Shown here: positions 55,330 to 64,000 of the stretch, in pieces
Layout of the letters: every line of letters begins with the position of its first letter
Numbering within the stretch: the first letter of the stretch is position 1
NCBI GenBank assembly: GCA_002412595.1
Contig: DHVJ01000061.1
Coordinates: forward strand, 20,709-84,708
Length of the DNA stretch: 64,000 bases
Reading direction: 5' to 3'
Source: Anaerolineaceae bacterium UBA5211
GTDB lineage: Bacteria > Chloroflexota > Anaerolineae > Anaerolineales > Anaerolineaceae
Program-made: the position numbers and the translations under genes
Notes under the pieces: model-generated
The model's input: only the letters and a program-made list of their open reading frames with translations
Told to the model about the DNA's origin: nothing
Database searches by the model: none

Positions 55330-55764
55330 TCAGGCGCTGAAATCTACGCCCTCAAAGGCACCGATTTTTTGGCGCCAGTCAACCGGCACCGGAATGGTTT
55401 GGTGCGCACGGTAATTATAAGCTACTCCCACCACCTCGCCGGTAGCCAGCAGGTCGCCGCTGTCCGCGTCCTCGATGCGGTATTCGAAGGTGATACTCTT
55501 GTTGCCGATGCGCGCCGCGCGCGTGCCCACGCGCACGTTCTGCCCCAACTCAATCGGAGCAAGAAATGAGACATGTGCATCCGCGATGATCATCTTCAAA
55601 TCCAAGAAGGACTTCCCGTCAAAAAGGCCCAGCTGGCAGAGATACTCCAGGCGGGCCTGCTCCATGAAGACCAGGTAGCGCGTGTTGTTGACGTGCCACT
55701 GCGGGTCCAGGTCACTGTAGCGGATTTCCACGGGTATGTAGAACTTGAAAGCGGCATTTTCCAT
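55330..55764 (-). CDS. Acyl-CoA thioesterase, hotdog fold (4HBT family)
   Basis: A 144-residue hotdog-fold protein. VEIRYSDLDPQWHVNNTRYLVFMEQARLEYL contains the catalytic Asp of the 4-hydroxybenzoyl-CoA thioesterase group. It hydrolyses an acyl-CoA whose identity is unknown. I start at the ATG at 55764; TATAAT lies just upstream, so the transcript could be nearly leaderless. A longer frame from 55821 would run into the promoter region. It is divergent from the Rrf2 gene. Confidence 0.88.
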   Translation of the reverse strand: MENAAFKFYIPVEIRYSDLDPQWHVNNTRYLVFMEQARLEYLCQLGLFDGKSFLDLKMIIADAHVSFLAPIELGQNVRVGTRAARIGNKSITFEYRIEDADSGDLLATGEVVGVAYNYRAHQTIPVPVDWRQKIGAFEGVDFSA

Positions 55765-55812
55765 GCGCCCATTATACACTTGCCAGAAAAGATTTTTTCT
55801 TATACACTTAAA

Positions 55813-55842
55813 TTTGGACAAATTTCAGGTATTTTATCCAAA
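55813..55842. promoter_or_regulatory. Inverted repeat before the Rrf2 gene (possible operator)
   Basis: TTTGGA and TCCAAA arms with an 18-base spacer lie 15 bp before the Rrf2 start, in the gap shared with the divergent thioesterase gene. Autoregulation is a guess from position. Confidence 0.3.
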
Positions 55843-55856
55843 GAGGAATTGTTACC

Positions 55857-56258
55857 ATGCAGATCACACGCCAAGCCGATTACGCCCTGCGAGCCGTCAT
55901 ATTTCTGTCCCGCCTGGACGGCGACCAAAAGGCTTCCACCAGCTCCATTGCGGAGGAACAGAAAATTCCGCCATCCTTTTTAGCGAAGATCGTTTCGCAG
56001 CTCTCGCTGGCCGGGTTAATCCAAACCTCGCGCGGGGCGCGCGGCGGCGTTTCGCTGGCCAGACCGCCGGAGGAGATTTCCGTGTTGGATGTGGTTGAAG
56101 CCATTGACGGACCGGTCATGCTGAATGAATGCGCCGGCAATCCGGATAACTGCCCTTTTGGCGAAAGCTGTCCCCTGCAGCATATCTGGTGTGATACCCG
56201 CCAGGAACTGGTCAACCGGCTCTCCAGCGCCACCTTCGCTCACGAAAACATTCATTAA
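55857..56258 (+). CDS. Rrf2 family transcriptional regulator
   Basis: A 133-residue Rrf2 protein. MQITRQADYALRAVIFLSRL is the classic start, IPPSFLAKIVSQLSLAGLI the recognition helix, and SRGARGGVSLAR the wing. Three cysteines (CX6CX5C near 94-107) could hold an Fe-S cluster as in IscR or NsrR, so it may sense iron, oxygen or NO. GAGG lies before the ATG. Confidence 0.94.
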   Translation: MQITRQADYALRAVIFLSRLDGDQKASTSSIAEEQKIPPSFLAKIVSQLSLAGLIQTSRGARGGVSLARPPEEISVLDVVEAIDGPVMLNECAGNPDNCPFGESCPLQHIWCDTRQELVNRLSSATFAHENIH

Positions 56259-56268
56259 AGAAAAAGTC

Positions 56269-56333
56269 GCGCGATTGGCGCGACCTATAAAAACGAACCA
56301 AGAATGTCCCGGTCTGACCGGGATTTTTTATTG
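56269..56333. terminator. Two hairpins between convergent genes
   Basis: GTCGCGC/GCGCGAC, then TCCCGGTC/GACCGGGA followed by six T. They lie between the Rrf2 gene and the convergent membrane-protein gene; the second has the T tract suited to ending the Rrf2 transcript. Confidence 0.75.
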
Positions 56334-58001
56334 ATGCACCAGCAGCACCAGCCGGCCTTGCGGGTCAGGCAGCATGACATACTGTTCTTCCACCGCCACC
56401 AGCCCTTCCTCATCCTGCTGGATGTACTCCCAATCCGCCTGGGTCAGGATGGCATGAGTTTGGTCCTTTAACGTCAGTTGCTTGACCAGGGCTTCCTGGG
56501 TGTAACCCATAAACACGTTAGCCGGGGTGATGCGCGCGTCGTAGTAGAAGTTATACATGGCCACGATATCGTTAGGGTCCTCGCTGAGAAAACCGTACTC
56601 GGCATCCATGCGCGGGGAGACGTACAGGCGGTCATCCGGCTGAATATCCGCCAGGTCATCATTGAATGTGCTGAAGGGGTACATCAAATCTTCATAGCGT
56701 TCGTTAATACGCGGGACGCGGTAGAAATATTTGTAAGTGTACATGAGCGGCGAAAGCAGCATGGCCGCGATGCAGAACAGCGGCAGCACGACATTCAACC
56801 AGTTGATGCGCTTAACCCAGATGACGTAAGCCAGCAGCAGCGAAAGCAGTACCGGGTAATAGAGGCTATCCTGCAGCTCGCCGTAATCAAAGGACATGGA
56901 AGCCGCGTAAGGAATCATCAGCGCGCGCAGGCCAAAGACCAACCCGCCGGCCAGCGCCAGCAGCAGGCCAAAGCCCAGCCAGGAACGTTTGTCCACCGGC
57001 CACTCGAAACGCAGGAACTGGGGCGCCAAGGCAGCTAGCATAGGCAGGGCCGGGAAATAGAAACGCTCGATGAAACCCCAGGGGATCTTGAGCATGTTAA
57101 GGGTGACGAAAATGATCATTAAAAGCGGATACATCCACACCAGTTTGTGGGGCACGTCCAGCTCATCGCGCAGGCGCAGCCCGCCGATCACCAACAGCAG
57201 GAAAGGCAGCAGCAGCTCGTCCAGGAAATACTGGCGGTACCAGCTGGATGGCGGGTCGAAAAACACCTTGCCGAAATCGTAATGCGTAAAGATAGCGCCA
57301 AAAGTTGAAGGGCGGATGGCAAAGAAAGGGTCACCCAGTATAAAACCATCCATTAGCATAAAGATCAAGATACCGGTTCCCAGCCCGATCAACAGCGGCT
57401 TGATCATCGCCAACAAATTGCGCCACTGCCAACGGCCCTCATCATCCAGCATGTAGCCCAACAGCATCAGGTTGACGAACACAGTGGTTTCCTTGGTCTT
57501 GAACGAAAGGAAAATCAGCGTGCCCAAAATGCCTAGGGCCAGCGGGCGTTTCTGTGGGTTGCGCAGTCCAAACAGATATACCGTGAAATACGCCGTGACC
57601 ATCAGCATAGCCGTCAGATCCACAGCCGGCTCGCCGGAATAATCCGTCATCAGCGGGAATGTCAGGAAGATAGCCACCGCCAGCAAACCATGCAGCGGGT
57701 TGCTGCCTTTCAGGAAGGTGCGCGCGTTATAGTAAACCATCCCCAGGGTCAGGGCGATGATAAAGCCCCAAAATATACGGGTGCCCTGCAGCGGGGTAGC
57801 GGCTAAATTCATGAACAGCTTTTCCAGATAGATATGAAAATAACGGTTGCCATAGCTGGGTTCCTGGTAATTGCGCAGACCGATATCGATATACATAAAT
57901 TCGTCTGAGAAAATCGGCGCGCCGGCATACAGCGCCAAAGCCGCCCACATCGCAATGGTCAACACGATAAGCGCTATTTTTTCAAATCTGGTTAATTTCA
58001 T
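56328..58001 (-). CDS. Polytopic membrane protein, possible GT-C glycosyltransferase
   Basis: A 557-residue protein with about eleven predicted membrane segments and a C-terminal soluble domain of about 120 residues (from RVPRINERYEDLMYPF). The early loop APIFSDEFMYIDIGLRNYQEP has the acidic residues and position of the first extracytoplasmic loop of GT-C (ArnT/PMT-like) glycosyltransferases. The family assignment is tentative. The ATG at 58001 has AAGGA six bases before it. No polysaccharide genes flank it. Confidence 0.65.
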   Translation of the reverse strand: MKLTRFEKIALIVLTIAMWAALALYAGAPIFSDEFMYIDIGLRNYQEPSYGNRYFHIYLEKLFMNLAATPLQGTRIFWGFIIALTLGMVYYNARTFLKGSNPLHGLLAVAIFLTFPLMTDYSGEPAVDLTAMLMVTAYFTVYLFGLRNPQKRPLALGILGTLIFLSFKTKETTVFVNLMLLGYMLDDEGRWQWRNLLAMIKPLLIGLGTGILIFMLMDGFILGDPFFAIRPSTFGAIFTHYDFGKVFFDPPSSWYRQYFLDELLLPFLLLVIGGLRLRDELDVPHKLVWMYPLLMIIFVTLNMLKIPWGFIERFYFPALPMLAALAPQFLRFEWPVDKRSWLGFGLLLALAGGLVFGLRALMIPYAASMSFDYGELQDSLYYPVLLSLLLAYVIWVKRINWLNVVLPLFCIAAMLLSPLMYTYKYFYRVPRINERYEDLMYPFSTFNDDLADIQPDDRLYVSPRMDAEYGFLSEDPNDIVAMYNFYYDARITPANVFMGYTQEALVKQLTLKDQTHAILTQADWEYIQQDEEGLVAVEEQYVMLPDPQGRLVLLVHQ

Positions 58002-58156
58002 ACCCAATCCTTGCTTCCTTAATAAAGAGAATTATGAGGTGATTTTACTATAGGCAGACATTCTAGAAAGCCGTGAAATACACGCAAAAAGAATTTAATC
58101 GGATTGCCCAAAGGAAGTCCTTTATAATTGCCAGCAGTGTAAACGAGAGGAAAACC

Positions 58157-59413
58157 ATGCTCATACATTCCGCCGCGCAGCTTTTGACCCTCAGCGAGCA
58201 GCCCCAACGGGGCAGCCGCATGGGTGAGCTGTCCATCATTCCCGACGGCGCTGTCCTGATTGAAGGCGAGACCATCGCCGCGGTCGGCGACAGCGCCGAC
58301 CTGCTCAGCCGCTACCCCAACGAAGAACGCTACGACGCCAGCGGACACGCCGTGCTGCCCGGGTTCGTGGACCCGCATACCCACCTGGTGTGGGCCGGCG
58401 ACCGCGCAGCGGAATTTGAAATGCGGCTGGAAGGCAAGACCTACATGGAAATCATGGCCGCGGGTGGGGGCATCCAGTCCACCGTCAACGCCACGCGCGC
58501 CGCATCCAACGAAGAATTGATCTCCCAAACCAGACAGCGCACACAAGACATCTTCGCGCTGGGTACCACCACAGCAGAAGCCAAGAGCGGTTACGGGCTG
58601 GAATGGAACAGTGAGCTGAAGCAGATGGAAGTGCTGCTGGAACTCGACCGGCAAGGGCCGTTGGAAATTCAGCCGACTTTTCTGGCCGCTCACGCCATCC
58701 CCTCCGGGTTCGGCGACCAGCCGGATGCCTACGTGCAGCAAATCTGCGCGCAGATGCTGCCCGATCTAAAAAGCTGGTGGCTGGCCCACACGCCCGAACG
58801 GCCACTGCCGTTCGTGGACATATTCTGCGAAAAAGGCGCTTTCAGCCTGGCACAAACCCTCCTGATCTTCAGCACCGCGCAGAAATTGGGCTTTCCCCTA
58901 AAAGTGCACGCAGATGAATTCGAGAATCTGGGCGGCGCGCGCCTGGCCATTGAAATGGGCGCGGTTTCCGCTGACCATTTGGTCAAAACCTCGCCGGAAG
59001 AAGTGCGCCTGTTCGGCAGCAGTGCCACCGCGGCGGTAGCCCTGCCGCTGACACCTTTTGGACTGAACGAACCGGAATATACCCCCGCAAAAGAGATCAT
59101 CGAGCAGGGCGGATTGCTGGCGCTGGCCTCCGACCTGAACCCCGGCACCGCCTGGTGCGGCAACATGCAGTTCGTCATCGCGCTGGCCTGCCGCACGATG
59201 CACCTCACCCCGGCCCAGGCCATCGCGGCCGCCACCATCAACGCCGCGGCTGCCATCCAGCGCGCAGAGCAGCTCGGCTCCATTCATCCCGGCAAGCAGG
59301 CCGACCTGCTGGTGCTGCGCGTGGATGATTACCGCCACCTGGCTTACCGTTTTGGCGGCAATCTGGTCAAGGATATCTTCAAGAAAGGCCGGCTCTACCA
59401 AACCCCATGCTAA
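58157..59413 (+). CDS. hutI: Imidazolonepropionase
   Basis: A 418-residue amidohydrolase. The metal motif FVDPHTHLVWAGDRAAEFEMR near 73, TTAEAKSGYGL near 140, and HADEFENLGGARLA and SDLNPGTAW later are HutI hallmarks. It converts imidazolonepropionate to N-formimino-glutamate in histidine breakdown. hutH, hutU and a formimino-glutamate enzyme are not in the window. The ATG at 58157 has GAGAGG upstream; earlier in-frame ATGs lie in non-coding leader. The HD gene overlaps its end by seven bases. Confidence 0.95.
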   Translation: MLIHSAAQLLTLSEQPQRGSRMGELSIIPDGAVLIEGETIAAVGDSADLLSRYPNEERYDASGHAVLPGFVDPHTHLVWAGDRAAEFEMRLEGKTYMEIMAAGGGIQSTVNATRAASNEELISQTRQRTQDIFALGTTTAEAKSGYGLEWNSELKQMEVLLELDRQGPLEIQPTFLAAHAIPSGFGDQPDAYVQQICAQMLPDLKSWWLAHTPERPLPFVDIFCEKGAFSLAQTLLIFSTAQKLGFPLKVHADEFENLGGARLAIEMGAVSADHLVKTSPEEVRLFGSSATAAVALPLTPFGLNEPEYTPAKEIIEQGGLLALASDLNPGTAWCGNMQFVIALACRTMHLTPAQAIAAATINAAAAIQRAEQLGSIHPGKQADLLVLRVDDYRHLAYRFGGNLVKDIFKKGRLYQTPC

Positions 59414-60042
59414 CACTCGAAAAAGCCCGCCAGTGGTACCCGGATGTGGACGCCGTGCACGGCTTCGACCACATCCAACGCGTTTACGGCCTGTGCCAGC
59501 GCATCGGCGCGCAGGAAGGCGCCGACATGGAAATCGTCTTGACCGCCGCCCTGCTGCACGATTCACAAGGCAGCCACCCCGGCAAGGGCCAGCGCAACGA
59601 CCATCACCTGCGCTCGGCCGAGTTTGCCGCTCAGGTGCTGGCCGCGGAAGGCTGGCCGGAAGAACGCATCCGGGCCGTGCAGCACTGCATCCGCGCCCAC
59701 CGTTTCCGGCGCGGAGAAGAAGCACCTGAAACGCTAGAAGCGCAGGTATTATTCGACGCAGACAAATTAGACGTGATCGGCGCAGTAGGTGTGGTGCGCG
59801 CCCTGGCATATGCCTTTCAGGTCAAACAGCCTGCCTTTGCCGAACCTTCGCAATCCTTCCTGGATAGCGGCGTCAAGGAACCCGGCGAGGGGCACAGCGC
59901 CTATCATGAGTATTTATTCAAGCTGAATAAAATCGCTTCCACCTTGTTCACAGCCACCGCCCGCAGCATTGCGCAGCAGCGCCAGCAATTTTTGAATGCT
60001 TATTTTGAAGAACTGGCCGCGGAAATGCGCGGGGAAAGGTGA
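59407..60042 (+). CDS. HD domain phosphohydrolase
   Basis: A 211-residue HD-superfamily protein. Metal-binding HGFDHIQRV near 20, the HD pair in LLHDSQG near 55, HHLRSAEFA, IRAHRFRRG and the late FDADKLDVIGAVG match the YedJ/uncharacterised HD phosphohydrolase group. It hydrolyses a phosphate ester, perhaps a nucleotide. It overlaps hutI by seven bases, so it is coexpressed, though no link to histidine use is known. Confidence 0.92.
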   Translation: MLTLEKARQWYPDVDAVHGFDHIQRVYGLCQRIGAQEGADMEIVLTAALLHDSQGSHPGKGQRNDHHLRSAEFAAQVLAAEGWPEERIRAVQHCIRAHRFRRGEEAPETLEAQVLFDADKLDVIGAVGVVRALAYAFQVKQPAFAEPSQSFLDSGVKEPGEGHSAYHEYLFKLNKIASTLFTATARSIAQQRQQFLNAYFEELAAEMRGER

Positions 60043-60064
60043 GTATTTTCCCAGGAGTAACTCG

Positions 60065-60850
60065 ATGCCCAATCAACAACCCGATATTGACTTTTTAATC
60101 CAGCTTTCCAAAGAAGCCGGGCAGATTTTGAAAGACGGCTTTGGTAAGGAACACCAGGTCTCTTACAAAGGCCCTATCAACATCGTCACCGAGATCGACC
60201 ATCAATCCGAAGATTTGCTGGTCGGACACATCCGCGATGCCTTTCCCAAACATTCCATCGTAGCTGAGGAAAGCGGCTTTTTGGACGGGCAAAACGACCA
60301 CCGCTGGTTCATTGACCCGGTGGACGGCACCTCCAATTACGCCAAAGACTTACCGATCTTCTGCGTATCCATCGGTTACGCCTACCAGGGAAAAATGCGT
60401 CTGGCGGCCGTTTATGATCCCATGCGCGATGAGAGTTTTTACGCGGAGCGCGGGCAAGGCGCCTGGTTGAACGGCGAGCGCATCCATGTGACCGCCATTG
60501 ACAAACTGATCGACAGCATGCTGGTGACCGGATTTCCTTACGACATGGAGCAAAAAGAAAACAACCTGCAGCATTTCGCACGTTTGTCGCGCCAGGTGCA
60601 GACCATCCGGCGCCTGGGCTCAGCCGTGCTCGACCAGGCCTATGTGGCCGCCGGACGATTAGACGGCTATTGGGAAATCGGTGTGAGCCCATGGGATATC
60701 GCCGCGGGAACACTGCTGGTGGAAGAAGCCGGCGGGCTGGTCACCACCGTCAAGGGCAACCCGGATTATTTCAAACCGCCCTTTGATGTGATCGCCGCCA
60801 ACCCCAGACTGCATCCCAAACTGCTGGCAGTGCTCAATCAAACCGAATAA
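60065..60850 (+). CDS. Inositol monophosphatase family protein
   Basis: A 261-residue Mg-dependent sugar phosphatase. EESGFLDGQNDHRWFIDPVDGTSNYAKD carries the E...DPxDGTxN metal site, and SPWDIAAGTLLVEEAGG the second motif (WDxAAG). It may be inositol-1-phosphatase, histidinol-phosphatase or a related enzyme. The start is the ATG at 60065, with CAGGAG upstream. It follows the HD gene by 22 bases. Confidence 0.92.
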   Translation: MPNQQPDIDFLIQLSKEAGQILKDGFGKEHQVSYKGPINIVTEIDHQSEDLLVGHIRDAFPKHSIVAEESGFLDGQNDHRWFIDPVDGTSNYAKDLPIFCVSIGYAYQGKMRLAAVYDPMRDESFYAERGQGAWLNGERIHVTAIDKLIDSMLVTGFPYDMEQKENNLQHFARLSRQVQTIRRLGSAVLDQAYVAAGRLDGYWEIGVSPWDIAAGTLLVEEAGGLVTTVKGNPDYFKPPFDVIAANPRLHPKLLAVLNQTE

Positions 60851-60988
60851 GTCCAACCAACGCGTCAAATATTCCTTTAACAAAGCGGCAGTATAATTTT
60901 TTTACGGTTCACTGCCGTTTTTTTTATGAACGCACTAGGACGGTTTATTTTTAAAAAACCGAAAATTAAAGACCATAAGGATAGAACA

Positions 60989-62770
60989 ATGAGCAAAGAC
61001 ACACAAACGTTAGAGCCTACCCGTTGGAGTTTGGCTGACCTTTACCCTTCAGGGGATTCCCCCGAAATGCAGACAGCATTCGAGAAACTCGAAAAACAGG
61101 TAAGCGCTTTTGAAACCTGCCGCCCCGATCTGACAGCGGATATTTCCATGGAGAAATTTCAGCAGATCGTCAGCGGGCTGGAAGACATCGTTAAGTTAAT
61201 GCAGCGCATCGGCGGATATTCCGACCTGTGGTTCACGGAAGACACCCAAAACCAAGCCGCCATGGCGCTGCTGGCCAAGATGGAGCAGTTGGGAGCTGAA
61301 ATATCCAACCGTATTTTGTTCTTTACACTGTGGTGGAAGGAACTAGACAATAAGAACGCAGAGCGCCTGATGAAAGACAGCGGCGACCTGCATTACTGGC
61401 TGGAGGAAATGCGCCATTTCAAACCGCACACCCTGAGCGAAGCAGAAGAAAAAATCATCAACATCAAGGACGTTACCGGCAGCAATGCGCTGATCACCCT
61501 GTACGACTCCTTTACCAACCGCTACAGCTTCAAAATCAACATCAAGGGCGAAGAGAAGGAAATAACACGCGGTGAATTAATGAGCTACGTGCGCATGTCA
61601 GACCCCAACCTGCGTGCCGCGGCCTACCAGGAACTCTACCGGGTTTACGGCCAGGATAGCCCCATCCTGGGGCAGATGTATCAGACCGTGGTGCGCGACT
61701 GGCGCAACGAGAACATCAACCTGCGCGGCTTCAGCTCGCCCATCTCCGCGCGCAACCTGGGCAACGACATCCCAGACGCAGTGGTGGACACCCTGCTGGA
61801 AGTTTGCCAGCAGAACGCACCCATCTTCCAGCGTTTCTTCAATCTAAAAGCGCGCTTGCTCAAGATGGACAAACTGCGCCGCTACGACATCTACGCGCCG
61901 GTGACCGAATCCACCAAGGAATTCAGCATGGGCAATGCCACCGAGATTATCATGGATGCGTTTGACTCCTTCGATCCGCGCTTTGCCAACCTGGCCATGA
62001 AGGTCATCAATGAAAACCACGTGGACAGCCAAGTGCGCAAAGGCAAGCGCTCGGGCGCCTTCTGTGCCACCGTCAACCCGGAGCTGACGCCCTGGGTATT
62101 GACCAATTACCAGGGGCACTCCGACGACGTAGCCACGCTGGCCCACGAACTCGGACATGCCATCCATTCTTTGCTGGCCAGCGACCACAGCATCTTCACC
62201 CAGCACGCCTGCCTGCCGCTGGCGGAGACCGCCTCTACCTTCGGTGAAATGATGCTGGTGGAACGCCTGCTGGAAGAAGAAAGTGACGAGAACGTGCGCC
62301 GCGACCTGCTATTCCGCCAGGTGGACGATTCCTACGCCACCATCATGCGCCAGGCTTTCTTCGCGCTGTTCGAGAAACAGGCGCACAGCATGACCGACCA
62401 GGGCGCTTCGGTGGACGAGCTATCACAGGCGTACTTCGAGAACCTGCAAGCACAGTTTGGCGACGCGCTGGACATCGCCGATGAGTTCCGCTGGGAATGG
62501 GTTTCCATCCCGCATATCTTCCACACGCCCTTCTACGTGTACGCCTATGCTTTTGGGCAGCTGTTGGTACTTTCGCTGTATAAGCAATACAAAGAAGAAG
62601 GCGATTCCTTCAAACCGCGCTATATCAAGATCCTATCCACGGGTGGGTCCGAAGCGCCCTTGAAGGTCCTATCGGACGCCGGCTTCGACATCAGCCAGTC
62701 CTCTTTCTGGCAGGGCGGTTTCAACGTGGTGGACGGCATGGTCAGTCAGCTGGAAAAGCTGTCCAAATAA
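60989..62770 (+). CDS. M3 family oligoendopeptidase (PepF-like)
   Basis: A 593-residue zinc oligopeptidase. The zinc motif HELGHAIH is near residue 390, with the third ligand glutamate in AETASTFGEMM downstream. The long helical N-terminal half is typical of PepF/M3B. It cleaves short cytoplasmic peptides. The ATG at 60989 has AAGGA seven bases before it; a frame from 60926 lacks a ribosome site. A terminator follows. Confidence 0.95.
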   Translation: MSKDTQTLEPTRWSLADLYPSGDSPEMQTAFEKLEKQVSAFETCRPDLTADISMEKFQQIVSGLEDIVKLMQRIGGYSDLWFTEDTQNQAAMALLAKMEQLGAEISNRILFFTLWWKELDNKNAERLMKDSGDLHYWLEEMRHFKPHTLSEAEEKIINIKDVTGSNALITLYDSFTNRYSFKINIKGEEKEITRGELMSYVRMSDPNLRAAAYQELYRVYGQDSPILGQMYQTVVRDWRNENINLRGFSSPISARNLGNDIPDAVVDTLLEVCQQNAPIFQRFFNLKARLLKMDKLRRYDIYAPVTESTKEFSMGNATEIIMDAFDSFDPRFANLAMKVINENHVDSQVRKGKRSGAFCATVNPELTPWVLTNYQGHSDDVATLAHELGHAIHSLLASDHSIFTQHACLPLAETASTFGEMMLVERLLEEESDENVRRDLLFRQVDDSYATIMRQAFFALFEKQAHSMTDQGASVDELSQAYFENLQAQFGDALDIADEFRWEWVSIPHIFHTPFYVYAYAFGQLLVLSLYKQYKEEGDSFKPRYIKILSTGGSEAPLKVLSDAGFDISQSSFWQGGFNVVDGMVSQLEKLSK

Positions 62771-62787
62771 CCTAAATCCGATTATAG

Positions 62788-62832
62788 AAAGATCGACCCT
62801 TCGACAAAAGCTCAGGGGTCGATCTTTTTTTT
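62788..62832 (+). terminator. Rho-independent terminator after the M3 peptidase
   Basis: GATCGACCC / GGGTCGATC form a 9-bp stem with a 16-base loop, followed by eight T. A second hairpin (GCTTGCC gatt GGCAAGC) follows at 62835-62852. Confidence 0.9.
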
Positions 62833-62925
62833 AAGCTTGCCGATTGGCAAGCCTTTCTATTTAATGTTGGCTGAGCACCTGCCCAGAGCGCAGCGTGGGG
62901 TGTTGAAGCCATCATTTTGAATTCT

Positions 62926-63141
62926 TCATTCTTCTTCCTCTTTCAGAGCCTCTTCATCGGCCATTGCTTCGGATTTAGCTTCGCCGCTGTCCTTGGTTTG
63001 CCGATCCAGCATTTGCATGCGGCTGGCAATCACTTTGTTAAAGTAACGTGCCTCGCCTTCGTGGTCGTAACGGTCCGTGCGCAGGCATCATTCCAGGAAC
63101 ACCAGACTGCTGACGATTTGAATGCGATTTAGATTTGGCAT
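62926..63141 (-). pseudogene. Small conserved-looking gene with an internal TGA
   Basis: A 72-codon frame runs from the ATG at 63141 (MPNLNRIQIVSSLVFLE) to the TGA at 62926. AGAGGG is five bases upstream. Codon 18 (63088-63090) is TGA. After it the sequence stays protein-like (CLRTDRYDHEGEARYFNKV ... EEALKEEEE) with a helical, acidic tail. I do not recognise the family. A nonsense mutation (TGG or CGA to TGA) is the simplest reading. Confidence 0.5.
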
Positions 63142-63224
63142 TTTTCCCTCTTGGCTAGTATGATATATTTGTAGTTTAGAATCCTTTTTTTCAAAGTTAC
63201 TCAAAATAATTTTTTGGAGGGCAA

Positions 63225-63869
63225 ATGTACGTTGCCATCGAAGGAGTCATCGGAGTCGGAAAAACCAGCCTGGCACGTTTGCTCCAACCTGCTTTTGAAG
63301 CCAATCTCCTTCTGGAAGTGTTTGAAGAAAACCCTTTCCTTTCCAATTTCTACCAGGACCGTAACCGTTATGCTTTCCAAACCCAAATGTTCTTTTTACT
63401 CAGCCGCTACCACCAGCAGCGCCGCAATGTACCGGAGATGTTGACTGCCGGAAAACCGCTGTTGAGTGATTACACCTTTGATAAAGATGCCCTTTTCGCC
63501 CGAACCAACCTGGAGGGGGATGAGCTGGATATGTACTACAAACTGCATGAAGCACTGGCTGAAAAAATCCCGCCACCGGATATCACCGTCTATCTGCGCG
63601 CTTCAACCGACACATTGATGCACCGTATTACATTGCGCGATCGGGCCATTGAACGTTCCATGGAACGCGCTTACATCAGCATGCTCAATGAAGCCTATGA
63701 TGAATGTTTCCTTCAGCCGGAAGGAAAACGGACTATTCTCATCATCGATTCCAACGAGTTGGACTTTGTAAAAAACGATGAGGACCTCAAATGGATTGAA
63801 AATCGCATCCGCCAACGCCTGCACCTACCACCTTTCCAACCGGAGCTTCCCATTCCAGAAGGAAATTAA
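63225..63869 (+). CDS. Deoxynucleoside kinase
   Basis: A 214-residue dNK-type kinase. P-loop EGVIGVGKTSLA is at 6-17, DYTFDKDALFA carries the substrate motif, YLRASTDTLMHRI and the LID arginines RDRAIERSMERAY follow. It salvages deoxyadenosine, deoxyguanosine or related nucleosides; specificity cannot be read. TTGGAGG lies seven bases before the ATG. With tmk it is the second dNTP-precursor kinase in the window. Confidence 0.93.
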   Translation: MYVAIEGVIGVGKTSLARLLQPAFEANLLLEVFEENPFLSNFYQDRNRYAFQTQMFFLLSRYHQQRRNVPEMLTAGKPLLSDYTFDKDALFARTNLEGDELDMYYKLHEALAEKIPPPDITVYLRASTDTLMHRITLRDRAIERSMERAYISMLNEAYDECFLQPEGKRTILIIDSNELDFVKNDEDLKWIENRIRQRLHLPPFQPELPIPEGN

Positions 63870-63919
63870 CCCAAGGGAAGCGAGCAAGAGTAAAATTAAT
63901 ATAATTTACATGGATTAAT

Positions 63920-64000
63920 ATGCGCATAACTAGGGACTTATTGCTGAATACAGCCAAAGATACGGTTAAACGCCAGACATATGGCGGTCATGATCTGGTT
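63920..64000 (+). CDS. Partial gene at the window end (possible nucleotidyltransferase)
   Basis: The frame begins at ATG 63920 (MRITRDLLLNTAKDTVKRQ ... GGHDLV) and is open to the end of the window; only 27 codons are visible. The start resembles hypothetical proteins of Anaerolineae with a nucleotidyltransferase fold, but that is recall rather than proof. No ribosome site is evident. Confidence 0.5.
   Translation, partial: MRITRDLLLNTAKDTVKRQTYGGHDLV

Noticed and set aside
63088..63090. Selenocysteine at the internal TGA
   Set aside because: No convincing bacterial SECIS hairpin follows; only a 5-bp pairing with a long loop was found.
1..64000. tRNA, rRNA, riboswitch or other structured RNA genes
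   Set aside because: Intergenic regions were read for cloverleaf, rRNA and known riboswitch signatures and none was recognised; a covariance-model search would be needed to exclude small RNAs.

Overview
The window looks like a chromosomal segment of a Chloroflexota bacterium, most likely an Anaerolineae-type fermenter. This is an inference from gene content and moderate-to-high GC; no rRNA or named marker was available to confirm it. It is mostly housekeeping and metabolic genes in short operons on both strands. Several genes appear to start with TTG behind a strong Shine-Dalgarno sequence.

Layout. 1-6.2 kb: two tandem DegV fatty-acid-binding proteins (the first cut by the window edge), an EamA exporter, and a glycyl-radical enzyme with its activase. 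6.3-9.6 kb: an AT-rich J-domain protein, a metallo-beta-lactamase-fold hydrolase and a sugar nucleotidyltransferase, then a decayed gene remnant. 9.8-14.6 kb: aminotransferase, a small GxxExxY gene between nested inverted repeats, gatB and a glutamate-type dehydrogenase. 14.7-20.2 kb: dnaN, a PEP/pyruvate-binding protein and an ABC-2 exporter. 20.2 kb: two perfect 16-bp parS palindromes. 20.3-29.9 kb: pdxS-pdxT, an unknown gene, a Ycf45-like R3H ATPase, tmk, a lipoprotein fusing a DsbA-like and a cyclophilin domain, a PrsW protease, plsC and comEC. 29.9-34.7 kb: a SpoIIE phosphatase / Ser-Thr kinase-ATPase-TPR signalling operon. 34.9-38.1 kb: a cation P-type ATPase behind a ChrB-like protein. 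38.2-40.5 kb: YjbQ, EamA and DinB-like proteins.

40.5-43.2 kb is the most interesting accessory region. A DarTG-type DNA ADP-ribosylation toxin-antitoxin module sits between the intact 3' end of arfB and a second, diverged copy of the last 24 arfB codons. That is the arrangement expected of an element inserted at the arfB 3' end. The darT toxin gene carries one in-frame stop at codon 51, while darG is intact.

43.4-46.0 kb is a membrane protein / regulator / ABC exporter operon. It is followed by a transaldolase-like gene and galE. 47.75-49.2 kb holds two families of dispersed repeats, a short galE 3'-end remnant and an AT-rich gene resembling AbiJ/HEPN-type abortive infection proteins. 49.25-55.2 kb carries holA, a DUF6391 gene, radA, a second repeat cluster (one family nested in the other) and clpC. 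55.3-64 kb carries a thioesterase, an Rrf2 regulator, a polytopic membrane protein, hutI, an HD hydrolase, an inositol-phosphatase-like enzyme, an M3 peptidase, a small gene interrupted by TGA, a deoxynucleoside kinase and the start of one further gene.

Replication-linked genes (dnaN, holA, radA, tmk) and the parS pair suggest the segment is in the origin-proximal part of the chromosome. No oriC or DnaA-box cluster was seen, and no rRNA, tRNA or CRISPR array was recognised.
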